Positions 1-9,859 of a DNA stretch of 64,000 nt are shown here, piece after piece (within the stretch, counting starts at the first letter, position 1; the number at the start of each line of letters is the position of its first letter). Below the pieces are notes generated by a model, which had not been told where the DNA came from, did not search any database, and saw only the letters and a list, made by a program, of their open reading frames with translations. The position numbers were made by a program, and so were the translations under genes. This stretch comes from Ricordea florida (taxonomy: Eukaryota; Cnidaria; Anthozoa; Corallimorpharia; Ricordeidae), in assembly GCA_949710005.1 (NCBI GenBank), contig OX453280.1, positions 15,037,808 through 15,101,807 of the forward strand. The letters are read 5' to 3'.

Positions 1-1
1 C

Positions 2-1114
2 GCCATTCTCATAACCAAGGATGTTGATCCCATATGGGTTCTGCCTTTCAAATCTATCTATCTGGGTTGTACTGAGTGCTGCCACTGGAAACTCTATCCC
101 TGACCAGTCTAGCTTCTCTGAGTTTTCTATCATCTCTCTGTTTAGCCTTCCAGCATCCTTCTCCCTTGGAAACACAGCGGACGTCACTGCCCATTTGAAG
201 CACTCCTGGTCCTCATTCTTGACATTGATGATTGCCTTCTTGGCAGCCAATTTGGGTGGTAGTTTAATATACGAAGTTCCAGAAAACGGTTGAAACGGGT
301 TCAAATGGATACGAAAGTCAATCACACTTTCAAATACCCATCCAGAGTGCTCATTCTCGTATTTCTGCACCAATTCAACCAGTTTAGCTTTGATGCTATC
401 AAACAAAGCGAGTGTGTCTGTTGAAGCTGTCGCTGTCTCCATCAGTGAATGAAAATGGCCTTGACTCCGCTCAATAACACGATTATCCTGGCCGTTCCTC
501 CTCGCGAATCCACATGAAAGAATACACTTCAACTTGAATGGCTTCCTAAGTCTAAGCATCAAAACATAGAATGGTGTTCTAACCTTGCCAAGAAATGTAA
601 TTGGATCATAGCCAGATCTGCCCTTTACTATGTACGTCCTCAAAAAGCCTCTCAGAGCCGTTTCATGTCTTTCAGGGACGAAAAACTCAGGTTCCCTCCT
701 AACCACAGCAGCTGCCCTTCTTAATCTCCTGGTGATGGCCCTCTTGTTTGGGTCTCTAACATTGGATCTTATCCACTCTGTAGTCTGAATGATCTCACGC
801 CTGGCGGCAGCAACAGCCCTTCCATACGAAGCCCTGGCGGGTCTTGTTCTTATAGGTCTGACTGGACCAGGAACTGGAACGTTGGCTTCAACCACTCGTG
901 GAGCCCCAACAGCATTAATGAGAGCCTCTTTACGCATGCTGCCAGAACCTCGAATACCGGACCTCTTGGCTATGGTTCGTAGTATCTTCACTGTCAAGTT
1001 CTCAGGTTGTATGTCAGATAGCGCTGTAAGCATTTCAGCCTTTCTGAATCCGCGAACACTCACACCAGCTCTTTTGGCTATTGACCTCAGGTCTTTCACT
1101 GTCAAATTCTCCAT
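2..1114 (-). CDS. Protein-primed DNA polymerase B, N-terminal part (Polinton 1), open at window edge
   Basis: Reading minus from the ATG at 1114, 371 codons stay open to the left window edge. The protein parallels the N-terminus of the broken polB at 55.8-57.7 kb almost throughout, so it is the start of a Polinton-type protein-primed family B polymerase that replicates linear element DNA. Residues 1-35 and 39-75 form two tandem Rho-N/SAP-like motifs (MENLTVKDLRSIAKRAG, then PENLTVKILRTIAKRSG), a likely DNA-binding module. A basic segment and the conserved block ending FERQNPYGINILGYENG follow. The exonuclease and polymerase domains would lie outside the window. Unlike the second copy, it has no 34-base deletion after LPPKLAAK, so this copy shows what that one lost. 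Assignment is firm by similarity within the window; activity is unknown. Confidence 0.82.
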   Translation of the reverse strand, partial: MENLTVKDLRSIAKRAGVSVRGFRKAEMLTALSDIQPENLTVKILRTIAKRSGIRGSGSMRKEALINAVGAPRVVEANVPVPGPVRPIRTRPARASYGRAVAAARREIIQTTEWIRSNVRDPNKRAITRRLRRAAAVVRREPEFFVPERHETALRGFLRTYIVKGRSGYDPITFLGKVRTPFYVLMLRLRKPFKLKCILSCGFARRNGQDNRVIERSQGHFHSLMETATASTDTLALFDSIKAKLVELVQKYENEHSGWVFESVIDFRIHLNPFQPFSGTSYIKLPPKLAAKKAIINVKNEDQECFKWAVTSAVFPREKDAGRLNREMIENSEKLDWSGIEFPVAALSTTQIDRFERQNPYGINILGYENG

Positions 1115-1210
1115 GGCATGAATTGTATACTGGCATTTGTAATCTCTAAGACAACCATATTTCAACTTTTGTGACACAATCCATGTCACAAATGTGTGCC
1201 CTTCACATAA

Positions 1211-1792
1211 CTACTCAAGAAATTCATTCAAAAGGCTTTTCTCGTCTTCGTCAAAACACCAATCAACTGCCCGACTTGGATGCCAAGCGACACGAAGCAA
1301 CTCATCGTCCAAGTCCTTGTAGAAGGTTTTCTTATGGTATACCCAATCTTCATCTTGTTCTATTCTAATGCCCATATCATAAATACACCTTTCACGTCTA
1401 TTGTCTTCAATAATAATGTCATGTAATCTTTTAACAATGTGGTCCAAATCAAAACCAACAAGTGGCTCAATATAATTAAGATTAGCCCCATCATCCATCA
1501 TCACATAACTTTCAAAAGTTTTATCTTCATCAACCCCCTGAAAACACACTTGTGTGGGGGGCCTTAGGAATGGATTTACATGGCATTGAATATAAAACCA
1601 AATCGAACCTTTACCCCTGTAATTTCTATGAATCCATTTAAGAATCAAACGTTTATTTCCCTCAATCAAATCATGGATATTCAAACCCTTTTTGAGGGCA
1701 AACCTCATAAACTCAACGGGCTGACAATCCACCACTGAACTTCCAAAGTTAATTTCCATATTGTCATTATCAAGTCTCATGTCGTTTGACAT
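1211..1792 (-). CDS. Polinton accessory protein of unknown function (193 aa)
   Basis: The first ATG is at 1792; the frame is open further upstream but only with non-ATG codons. The gene lies between the Polinton terminal repeat and polB, is read in the same direction as polB and ends 97 bases before it. The product is acidic, with no signal peptide or membrane segment. The C-terminus has a distinctive block (VAWHPSRAVDWCFDEDEK); from memory a similar His-Pro-x-Arg...Trp-Cys motif recurs at C-termini of proteins of large DNA viruses, which I could not check. A block with IHRNYRGKGSIWFYIQCHVN lies mid-protein. The second Polinton in this window has no counterpart at this position. I do not recognise a function. 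Confidence 0.6.
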   Translation of the reverse strand: MSNDMRLDNDNMEINFGSSVVDCQPVEFMRFALKKGLNIHDLIEGNKRLILKWIHRNYRGKGSIWFYIQCHVNPFLRPPTQVCFQGVDEDKTFESYVMMDDGANLNYIEPLVGFDLDHIVKRLHDIIIEDNRRERCIYDMGIRIEQDEDWVYHKKTFYKDLDDELLRVAWHPSRAVDWCFDEDEKSLLNEFLE

Positions 1793-1831
1793 TTCGTTTG
1801 CGTATGCCAGTCGGTGTAACCCTCGACCCAA

Positions 1832-2084
1832 AATCCCACTTTAACAAATCGGCCCCACCCCACCCCCCAAAGGACATCGACGATCCAAACGAAAAAATCG
1901 ACACTCGACGGAAAAAGTCATCGATCGAAAATCAACCAAGTCAAACTCGACTCGACCCAATTAATTATGCACAAACTTTTTTGGCCACGCCCATCTGACA
2001 AAATCGACCACACCCAAAACCACGATTTCGCAAAAAAATCGATCGAAAATGAAATTGCGCCAGAATGCCCACAATCCAACTACT
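1832..2084 (-). repeat. Right terminal inverted repeat of Polinton 1
   Basis: Read on the minus strand from 2084, the sequence begins AGTAGTTGGATTGTGGGCAT and goes on to ATTCTGG, GGGTGTGGTC and a GGGGGGTGGGGTGG tract. The left end of the second Polinton at 32,951 starts AGTAGTAGGGATTGGCGGAT, followed by ATTCTGG, GGGTGTGGTC and a similar G tract. A 5'-AG start and roughly 6-bp target duplications are known for Polintons. The six bases next to the terminus (2085-2090) are AAAACA. The inner boundary is approximate. Confidence 0.7.
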
Positions 2085-2247
2085 AAAACACTTTCACTTT
2101 TTGAAGGAGCTGTTTGACATGTTTCGGTTTACGGAGCTGATCTACTACAACTCATTGGAAACTTCCCAAAAAACGTCCACACGAATGTACATTTTGTAAT
2201 CTAAAATTATACACTCTCGTTCCAGTACCTTCCCTACTGATGCTATT
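2085..2247. other. Flank between Polinton 1 and an interspersed repeat
   Basis: No convincing ORF or repeat is seen. The sequence directly after the Polinton terminus starts with AAAACA, the candidate target-site duplication. Confidence 0.4.
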
Positions 2248-2955
2248 GATGAAAGCTGAACAAATTGAAAACATATCTTCAAAATCGATAAATAAACAAA
2301 TCCTTTATCGTGTTTGTGCTATTATTTTCTTACCTTGTCTATTTCACAGCTCGTTTTTGTTTATTAAAAAAAAACATTTCTCACTTACACGGGTATTGAA
2401 CTTGAAAATAAATGAATTTAAACGTGGAAAAGCAGGCTTCAAAAGCACACAAAAAGTGATGCCGACATGTTCATTTCAAGGCTCCGCATAATTAAAGGCG
2501 CGACAAGGAAAGGTGATTGTCGGCACGCGTGTAAACAAACATTCGCAGCACAAAATTTTACAATACCGGAATATTCGACGCATCAGTGAAATATTCTTAG
2601 CTACACTGCCTCGAGTTAAAGAGTATATTCCCGTTTCTAGCGATTTCTTAGACTCAGTAGGTCCTGAGATATCAATTTTTTTGAGGACAGATTTTTACAA
2701 GCGCCATTATTCTCAATGAAATATCGAAAACAATGGTTGTGAAAACTTACGAATTGCACGCAAAAGGATACCATGTCAACAAAGACAATGGATAAAGTTT
2801 TTACTAGATTCAAAACGTTATAAAAACAATTTACAATCTCCGATCGTTTACAATAAGTGTAACCACGTGCAGTTTTGAGTCAATATGCCCGGTGTGAAAC
2901 GAGCACGTCAGAGTTTCAAGATGATTTTGAAAGTCGCTTTTCGCTAGTTTATTTT
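2248..2955 (+). repeat. Interspersed repeat, copy A (inverted relative to copy B at 20.3-21.0 kb)
   Basis: About 700 bases match 20,335-21,045 in reverse-complement orientation. Shared landmarks include the ATCGATAAATAAACAAATC stretch near 2284, the AACATGTCGGCAT/ATGCCGACATGTT stretch near 2460 and GGATACCATGTC near 2767. Neither copy keeps a long ORF. The following 130 bases carry GCGGGTAATCTGC motifs that also appear near 21.2 kb, but in the same orientation. The class is unknown; it could be a non-autonomous DNA transposon. Confidence 0.65.
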
Positions 2956-3185
2956 AAAATTACAGTTGTTTTGGGCTGCGGGTTATCTGCCAGTGCGGGT
3001 AATCTGTTGAAATTTTTTTCTCGCTATTGGAAAAATCGACTGATGCGGGTAATCTGCCGCGCGGGTAAACAGACGTAAATTACGGTAAGTGCATCTAGGC
3101 CCGCACTTTCTAACCTGTGGTTACCACTAGTTATGTAAATTTAACTATATTGTATATAAGCGATGGTATTGGACATTCTTATTAA

Positions 3186-3228
3186 ATCCCCTGAAGAGTG
3201 GGCAACCACGAAACAGGGTTGTAGGGAT
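3186..3228 (+). ncRNA. Hammerhead ribozyme motif, family 1, copy 1
   Basis: All parts of a minimal type I hammerhead are present: stem I ATCCC/GGGAT (3186-3190 with 3224-3228), core CTGAAGA (3191-3197, fits CUGANGA), stem II GTGG-GCAA-CCAC, then GAAA (3210-3213). A three-base stem III (ACA/TGT) leads to the expected cleavage position after A at 3223. Hammerheads of this short-stem-III type are known from Penelope-like elements, and Penelope-like coding remnants lie 270 bases away. Self-cleavage is untested. Confidence 0.8.
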
Positions 3229-3245
3229 AAACGTGTAGTTTGTGT

Positions 3246-3410
3246 TTTTCTCCCTCAACATCGAGAGATTACATATAGAGATATACGAGTCGAGAGTTTA
3301 CATATATATATATATATATAAAGTGTAAAAGTTGATTAATCGTAAAACAGTGCTCAATACGTGAACGTAGAGCGAAGTAGTTGTTGCGGGAGAAAAAACA
3401 CAAACAAACT
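3246..3410. repeat. Penelope-like terminal sequence with TA microsatellite
   Basis: This contains a (TA)n tract at about 3300-3321, then a stretch (near 3330-3400, including AACGTAGAGCGAAGTAG) that recurs before the other hammerheads near 6.66 kb and 11.94 kb. It is the terminal-repeat part of a Penelope-like element between two oppositely oriented ribozymes. Confidence 0.6.
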
Positions 3411-3418
3411 ACAGGTTT

Positions 3419-3461
3419 ATCCCTACAAGCCTGTTTCGTGGTTGCCCACTCATCAGGGGAT
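3419..3461 (-). ncRNA. Hammerhead ribozyme motif, family 1, copy 2
   Basis: On the minus strand the core is CTGATGA (3450-3456), stem II is GTGG-GCAA-CCAC, and GAAA sits at 3434-3437. Stem III is ACA/TGT with loop GGCT, the cleavage triplet is GTA, and stem I is ATCCC/GGGAT. This is the canonical CUGAUGA version. It lies head-to-head with copy 1, 190 bases away. Confidence 0.85.
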
Positions 3462-3492
3462 ATGGTGGGAATGTCCTTTACCATCTTTCCGC

Positions 3493-3756
3493 CACGCTAA
3501 ACACAGAAACTCCACCGAGCTCAGCAAACACATATGGACCCTTAAAGACAACAACATTGAACACTTTATTTCCTGGCGGATCCTGTCTTCGCACTCGCCA
3601 TATAACAGCTCAAGCAAAAGATGTAACCTCTGCCTCAAAGAAAAATTCCTAATCATCTGCCGACCCGAACTATCCACGCTAAACAAACGTAATGAGCTTG
3701 TGTCTTCTTGCCGCCACAGAAACAAAACCCTCTTACGCAATAGAGTACTAAAGTGA
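3493..3756 (+). pseudogene. Penelope-like element, C-terminal ORF remnant
   Basis: The plus-strand frame reads HAKHRNSTELSKHIW, then SHSPYNSSSKRCNLCLKEK and NKRNELVSSCRHRNKTLL. This matches the C-terminal end (after and including the GIY-YIG endonuclease region) of Penelope-like retroelements as I know them. The reverse transcriptase and most of the endonuclease are absent, so this is a 5'-truncated remnant of about 80 codons. A second, minus-strand copy of the same segment lies at 6846-7037. The longer opposite-strand frame through this region is a shadow. Confidence 0.7.
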
Positions 3757-3870
3757 TGACATCACAAAAACTAAATTTCTAAAGTTATGGGATTTATTGA
3801 GACATTTCAAAGGAGCATGATGAAAAATGCCTACAGGCCAAAAATCAGCCTCTCATGTCAATTTTTGAGT

Positions 3871-4006
3871 GAGATATTGCAACGTTTACGCTCCAGTGAT
3901 TCCATACAAATCCTTCTAATTTTGTCTCGGTTCCAAACGTTTAGAACAGAGATAAAATTAGAAGGATTTGTATGGAATCATTGGAGCGTAAGAGTTGCAA
4001 TATCTC
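3871..4006. repeat. Hairpin inverted repeat with 58-base arms
   Basis: Arms 3871-3928 and 3949-4006 are near-perfect reverse complements, both bounded by GAGAT, separated by a 20-base loop. The structure is followed directly by an AT microsatellite. It may be a foldback element or a collapsed terminal-repeat pair. Confidence 0.75.
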
Positions 4007-4090
4007 ATATATACATATATATACATATATATATATACATATATATACATATACATATATTTACATATATATATATATATATATATATGT
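4007..4090. repeat. (TA)n / TACATA microsatellite
   Basis: About 84 bases of ATACATATAT-type simple repeat. Frames through it are artefacts. Confidence 0.95.
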
Positions 4091-5124
4091 AAACTCTCGA
4101 CTCGATCTACTTGGGCTTGCGAGCCACGTGGTCTGACTGAAAGCGACACGATTAGGAATAAGCAAGAGTGGAGCTAACTCAAATGGTTACAAATGTATTC
4201 TTTAAACGTGCAAGTCTTTGAAGTTTTAATAGGTTATAACTTGAGGATCAGGAGATTTTAAGCACGCAGTCCTGCGGTCACGTCCAAACAGACTGTGCTT
4301 CTGCTTCTTGTTGTTCAAGATCAATTGTTGGATTGTATCCAGCTGTTCAGTTTTCAACAGTTAAACCTCCGCGTGTGATGCTATCATCCTCTTTTGCTCT
4401 CTGGTGAGACGAAATTAACAACAAGGTTTGCTTAGGCGCGTCCAATGCAACCATCTCGCAGATCTAGGAAAAGCGTTAAGACAATAAAAAGGGAAATACA
4501 GATTCCCACATGGAATAGTAGACAGCTCACAGTTCACCAGCTTCTTTGTTACAAATACTAGCTATACATGTTTTTGTCTTGTTGGGTTTGGTGAAGGAAC
4601 AAAAAAGCGCGTCCATTTTTTTAAGCTGCAGTCTTACTGCTTGAAGGTATCTGTTTATTCTAGGCCAGTTACATTATTCACCTTTTAGATTCTACTTCGT
4701 AATTTTTGCTTTTTTTTTAAGGGGGGGGGGGGGGAGGGGACAAATATACATCGTGCAAACTGCTAGTTGAGTATGACTTTGTCTTTTAGATTAACACTTA
4801 ACATCCACACCTCCGGAGATATTCGAGATATTTCTCAAATTCTGTGTCTTAGAAATCTCTCGCAATATTTCAGGTGCAGCCAAAAGGAGATATCTGAGGC
4901 TTACGATGGTATCATGTCTAGCACTATACTTATTTTATTCAAATTATTAACCTTTGCTAATTCACGGAAAAAAATAGGATGAAGTTATCTTCAGCATTCA
5001 CTCTATATTTACTACTACGCACATTCTTTGATATAATATTTATCGTCATCAATGGAAAATGGCTTAGAGCAAACTGAATGCAGAGACGACAGATATTGGT
5101 TGAGCAATCCAAAAAAACAAACTC
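4091..5124. other. Gene-free stretch with a poly-G run
   Basis: No supported gene. 4091-4170 resembles 22,640-22,710 (both carry GGGCTTGCGAG and CACGTGGTCTGAC), so it is part of a dispersed repeat. A run of 14 G, one A and 4 G lies at about 4721-4739. Confidence 0.5.
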
Positions 5125-5168
5125 CTAAAACAACATTTGTAAAGGAAAACAGTACGTAAAAAACTCAC

Positions 5169-5394
5169 TTTGACTAGTCTTTCTCGCCCAGTGTTTAAGC
5201 CATCTATTCTTTTTTCCCCTCTTATGACTAATATCGGCATTGTCTGGTCGCAGTCTTCTTGCCGGTTGACGGGTTTTAATGTGCCCGCCAGTCAAGATTA
5301 TGATAATTTGTCTACTTTCTTCCAGCCCTATTTGGAGACTAGTTAGCCCAAACATTGTGGCTTGTAAAATGACAACTGTTGCGAACCACTTCAT
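5169..5394 (-). CDS. Candidate first exon of a small secreted basic protein
   Basis: The minus-strand ATG at 5394 opens a protein starting MKWFATVVILQATMFGLTSL, a plausible signal peptide. It continues with IIIILTGGHIKT and then a strongly basic segment without cysteine. A good splice-donor-like GTGAGT (minus, 5163-5168) interrupts the frame after about 75 residues. A similar design (signal peptide, VTIILHGGRIRS, basic tail, donor) occurs on the plus strand at 16,083-16,295, which suggests a gene family. No downstream exon was identified. The ATG context and donor are seen; the gene itself is inferred. Confidence 0.35.
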
Positions 5395-6650
5395 TCTGTG
5401 ACTGTTCTTTGGAGATAGGCAATTCGCATCAGTGCACGCTATTCAGATATCGACACCATTGCCAACGGAGCGTAAATTATTATAAACCGATAAAAACAAC
5501 AATAACGTCTATTGTGATAATCAATAGATGGAGACAGCTGTGCTTTATTGAGGGAAGCTGGAATTTCTGGTGTTGACAGGACCGTTGTATATTACAGTAG
5601 TTGTTGTTTCATCTTTTTTTTTTATGTATTCACGACTGCTTTCATTGGAAGTTAGGCAAATGTCCAAGTTGTCAAAGTCGCATTTTTCATAATTTAGAAT
5701 CAGTGCTGATATGTACCAGGATTACTCACGAATGATAATATTAATTCTTCTTTTGTTACACGATGTAGTCACTGGATGTTGTTCGCGATGTTTCAACTGC
5801 TTACTGCTTCTCACGAATGTTCAATAACTAGAATTCTCAAAAGACGCTGGAAAATTGGTATGAAATTTGAATGCTTTGAAGAACACGAGTGTCAAAAAAA
5901 CTTTCCTTTTGTTTATTTATTTTTACTTTTAAAATTGTTTATTTTTATATTTATTTTTGTTTATTTATTATGTGGGATTGAAGGCTTTTTCTGATTTTAA
6001 GATGCAAATCCACAGTTCAGGTTATGAGCTTGTTTTAAGGTCCTCTTCTCGCTCAATAAGGGTCAAAATATAACCGGGAGGAAGTGAGTTCCACAAAGGT
6101 AGCGAAAATAATTGAGACAGGATATGACCAAGGGGCAAAGGATAATATTGGGAACAAAGTGGCTAACGCAAGAACAGTAAAAAAAAAAATTAAGAACTCA
6201 TGACCAGGGTTTACCTCGGTGTAAAAACTTGGGAAGTTTTTATTTTTCATTATTTTCCTAGTCTCTATTGTTTTGTCTCCCTTGTTTTCTTTGTTTTACG
6301 TCACTCGTGAACGTAGCAGGTTTTTACACCGAGGATGAGCCCGTGTCCAACGTGTATCACAGTTTGTGAAATAGTCCACGTAATCAACTCCTTAACTATG
6401 AGATTCGTCCTAACTTTTATTTTCAAGTTTAAATCGCCCTCCTTGATCTGCATTATCCTTCATATCATACCCGGCGTCATCAAATAGTTATAAGACGTCA
6501 AAAATAGCATGAACGAAATTCCATGATAATCTGTCTGCCCTAAACCAGAGCGGTTCACAACAAGCAACACAGACAAGCATTTGAAGCAGCTTGCTTGTAT
6601 AAGTCTTCCTCAAGTTAGCGTAAAGTACGCTGTAAAACTTGATTAACGTA
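5395..6650. other. Gene-free AT-rich stretch
   Basis: Only short, low-complexity frames are seen (for example a TTTATTTATTT-rich one near 5.9 kb). A short inverted pair, TTTACCTCGGTGTAAAAACT (near 6212) and TTTTTACACCGAGGATGAG (near 6321), flanks about 90 bases. Confidence 0.5.
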
Positions 6651-6727
6651 AAACAGTGCTCAATACGTGAACGTAGAGCGAAGTAGTTGTTGCGGGAGAA
6701 AAAAACACACAAACAAACTACACGTTT

Positions 6728-6770
6728 ATCCCTACAAGTCTGTTTCGTGGTTGCCCACTCGTCAGGGGAT
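6728..6770 (-). ncRNA. Hammerhead ribozyme motif, family 1, copy 3
   Basis: Minus-strand core CTGACGA (6759-6765), stem II GTGG-GCAA-CCAC, GAAA, stem III ACA/TGT with loop GACT, GTA cleavage triplet, stem I ATCCC/GGGAT. The flanks match the Penelope-like terminal sequence around copies 1 and 2. The frame beginning MVKDILIKSPDEWATTKQ is just a translation of this conserved RNA and its flank. Confidence 0.82.
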
Positions 6771-6845
6771 TTGATAAGAATGTCCTTTACCATCGCTTAT
6801 ATCACGGCAATATAGTTAAATTTACACAATAATAGTGATCATTAA

Positions 6846-7037
6846 GTTTCAGGTATTGCGTAAGAGGGTTTTGTTTCTGTGGCGGCAAGAAGACACAAGC
6901 TCATTACGTTTGTTTAGCGTGGATAGTTCGGGTCGGCAGATGATTAAGAATTTTTCTTTGAGGCAAAAGTTACATCTTTTGCTTGAGCTGTTATATGGCG
7001 AGTGTGAAGACAGGGTGCGCCAGGAAATGAAGTGTTC
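6846..7037 (-). pseudogene. Penelope-like element, C-terminal ORF remnant (second copy)
   Basis: The minus strand encodes SSHSPYNSSSKRCNFCLKEK followed by NKRNELVSSCRHRNKTLL, nearly identical to the plus-strand remnant at 3493-3756. It is cut at its N-terminal side by a simple-repeat tract at 7040-7113, and no reverse transcriptase remains. The opposite-strand frame is a shadow. Confidence 0.7.
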
Positions 7038-7059
7038 AATGTATACATACATATATATA

Positions 7060-7113
7060 TATAGATAGATAGATAGAAAGATAGATAGATAGACAGATAG
7101 ATAGATAGATAGA
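7060..7113. repeat. (GATA)n microsatellite
   Basis: Tandem GATA units with a few substitutions, preceded by an AT repeat. Confidence 0.95.
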
Positions 7114-7198
7114 TTTATTACACGTAACACGATAATTTAATTCCATAAAGCTGATTTGTAGAATTCTATACGCTTTATTTTCACATGTGAAAAGAGCG

Positions 7199-7231
<33 letters not shown>

Positions 7232-7311
7232 CACATGTGGAAGTATAACCAATCAACGATAGCGCGAGGTCTTTCTGTGCCAATCAGAATCGTGCATCGT
7301 TACATTCACAA

Positions 7312-7412
7312 GAAATTGGGTAAATCAAACGAGTTGATTACGTAAGTTATACCACCGTAAAGTAAAAGGCAGGTGCTGACGTTTCGAGCGTTAGCCCTTC
7401 GTCGGAGCAAAT
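7312..7412 (-). repeat. Penelope-like terminal sequence, family 2, with hammerhead-like core
   Basis: The same about 100-base sequence recurs twice, as two arms, at 54,411-54,606. On the minus strand it has CCGACGA (7399-7405), a stem GGGC-TAAC-GCTC and GAAA (7382-7385). This is a hammerhead-like core with one change from CUGANGA. Stem III and the cleavage site are not clear by eye. Confidence 0.55.
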
Positions 7413-8344
7413 GAGAGGATTGTGGGTTACGTTCAATTTATATAGAGAAGTTTGGAGCCATGCTATTGGTGGAACCATAGCATTGTGTGAATGGAAGTGA
7501 ATAAATTAGATGAATGATCAAATGAATGAGAAACGTTCGTTGATACCGTGGGGATTAAGAGAACCGAATCGTTACATTCAAAATGCTTTTCAGATTTGGC
7601 GCCTTTTTTAGCGGCGCGCCTCCTCCAGATTTTTCTTGCGAAAACAGAAAAGGCGGAGGAAAGCTCTAGGTTTGTGTCGGTTGGTTGCTCCTTAGACGAG
7701 TTTGTAGATTTTGTACAGCACAAGAAAACAAAAACACATTGACAACTGAAACACAGACAGATGTCTCGTTGCTCAAAAAAGTTTCAGTTTCAAGGAACGA
7801 GCTGAGAGAGAATGAAAATATTGATGCAAAAGATCTCTCCAATTTTCTGCTTCTTGTTCGAACGAAAGACGGATAACAATACGAACCCACATCGCTCAGG
7901 TATTTTCTTTCACACTTTGATCGTTATTTATGAAAGAGTATTCCTCAATCATTATGAAGGAAATGATTTCAGCAGTTTATTTTCTTGATGTAGTGCGGAC
8001 CAGTGCGATATTTTCCATTGCTATTAAATTTGCATTTGCTTCTGTTGTTAGTGAGTTTTTACTCAGTTCTAATTTGTGTTCAGAAAACTATTTCAATGAA
8101 TATTCTTCTGTTACGTGTAATAAACAGATCACGTCATAGAAAGTACTTTGTACGGGGTTGTATTCACTCGTTGTTTGTATCAAAAGCCCTCACTCGCTCG
8201 TATCTCGCTCGTTCGGGTTTTTGACGCAAACAACTCGTGAATACAACCCTGTACCTCGCACTTTCTATGAAGTAAACTATATATATCTATATATATTTAT
8301 AATACAATCCCGATACTACGCGCGATATGATTGGTTCAAACAGC
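7413..8344. other. Gene-free stretch between repeats
   Basis: Overlapping short frames occur on both strands but none shows a domain or codon pattern I trust. An inverted pair around CACTCG...CGAGTG near 8160-8240 (TTGTATTCACTCGTTG and CGTGAATACAACCCTG) suggests a small foldback repeat. Confidence 0.4.
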
Positions 8345-8748
8345 GTTCTGTTAGCTCAGTTGATAGAGCACGGGACTGTCGTGCGGGAGGTCGTTGGTTC
8401 GAACCTCGGCCGGACCATCACTCAGGGTCTTTAAAAAACTGAGGAGAAAGTGCTGCCTTTGCAATGGCATCTGTAAATGGTTAGACTTTCTAGTCTTCTC
8501 GGATAAGGACGATAAACCGTAGGTCCCGTCTCACAACCCTTGTTCGTAATAACTTCGTGGGACGTTAAAGAATCCACACACTGTTCGCGATGAGTAGGGG
8601 ATGTAGAACCCGGTATTGTGGTTAGGCCCTTGTAATTGCAGTTGTAATTTATATATGTCGAGCGTTTCTTACATGAGCCTCTAGCTCGGGAGATTGGGCG
8701 ACCACTCCCCACCTTATCGACAATAAATAAATTGATTGATTGATTGAT
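8345..8748 (+). mobile_element. tRNA-derived SINE
   Basis: The head is tRNA-like: A box TTAGCTCAGTTGATAGAGCA at 8351-8370, anticodon-arm-like GGACTGTCGTGCGGG with GTC (Asp), and B box GGTTCGAACCTC at 8396-8407, i.e. an internal RNA polymerase III promoter. The acceptor stem pairs poorly, so it is not a working tRNA. A central part of about 250 bases (including GGTCCCGTCTCA and GGGACGTTAAAGAATCC) resembles conserved SINE core domains known from invertebrates. It ends in an (ATTG)n tail at 8731-8748. The LINE partner is unknown. Confidence 0.75.
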
Positions 8749-9859
8749 CAGAGTATAAAGGACGGTGCTAACGTCATCCCACGACTTTACGCAGTGAAAG
8801 AAGTGGCGAAATTCTTCAAAGAAGAGTTTACCAGCTCTTCGTCAAATATTCTGACCGAGCTCGAGCAAAGCATCCTTACACTTAGACGAATGCGAAGATA
8901 AGGAGCTCTAGCAAAATGTAGATATGGAGGCCGATTTAAACAGCTAAGTCAGCACTTGTAAAAATGGGGAGTTAAATTAAGAAAAATAGGGTAACCATCA
9001 AACAATGGCGTTTTTGAAGGAAACAATAAAACTGCCAAGCTCTGCAAAACAAAAATGTGAAATGACCAATTTACAAGTCTTCTCCGCTGAAGATGTGAAG
9101 GTTAACGGCAAAAATTCGAAATGGACGAAAAACGGAACAAGTGGAAAATTCTACAGTTTCAAAGAAAAATGAAAACTATATGAAACTTGCCTACCGTCAA
9201 CAGTACAAGAGGAAGACATCCATTTTTGTCACTGGTACCGTACTCGGCGTTGTCGTCTTGGGTGCTTAATTTAAGCTCCCTTACTTCGCAGTTAGTAAAA
9301 ACAACAAACGGTACGGATTAAACACGCAGAGGTTTGCTTGTATGTCATCTCTCCACAACATTATCATTAAAGCAGAGACTAAAAGTACGAAAGAAAACAG
9401 CAGTTCTCTCGTTGACATAAATTGAGCGTTGTCCATTCAGAAAACATGGCACACCGTCTGAAGTTTCAGCCACAAGCCAAGCAGTTCGTCTTGTTTGTTT
9501 TCTTCTGCTAAATTACAAAAAAGGTTTTTTTAACACTTATAACACAGAAAAAGTTTAAATTTTGTCTTCATGGGCCATAATTCCACTGGATTTCGATTAA
9601 CTTAAGTGTTTAAAAATATCTTGACTGAGCTGAAAAAATTTCGCGTTCAAAAACTTTTCAGTGCTTTGCGTTCGAACTTTGATGGTTTGACAGCCTTTGC
9701 CTTCTGAACCAATGAGAATGTTGGACGTATTCTTAGAAGCTCGCTGATTGGCTCAAATTGCGCGCGCTAAAAAAACTCATTGGAAGTTGATCGAAAATAA
9801 AAGCTCTGCGTTCACGTATTGAGCACTGTTTTACGATTAATCAACTTTTACACTTTATA
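8749..9859. other. Gene-free stretch
   Basis: No frame with recognisable features. The right end (about 9810-9855, GTATTGAGCACTGTTTTACG and on) is the Penelope-like terminal flank that also occurs near 3345 and 11,950, followed by a TA microsatellite at 9857-9879. Confidence 0.45.

Noticed and set aside
3958-4177. Tyr/Ile-rich frames on both strands
   Set aside because: They translate a TA/TACATA microsatellite.
6488-6793. ORF starting MVKDILIKSPDEWATTKQ, seen in several copies
   Set aside because: The repeated part is the hammerhead ribozyme and its flank read as protein; stems and core, not codons, are conserved.
7463-7890. Four overlapping short ORFs on both strands
   Set aside because: No motif and mutual overlap; none can be preferred.
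8345-8417. A tRNA-Asp-like sequence (GTC anticodon)
   Set aside because: A and B boxes are good but the acceptor stem pairs poorly, and it continues into a SINE body with an (ATTG)n tail, so it is the SINE head.
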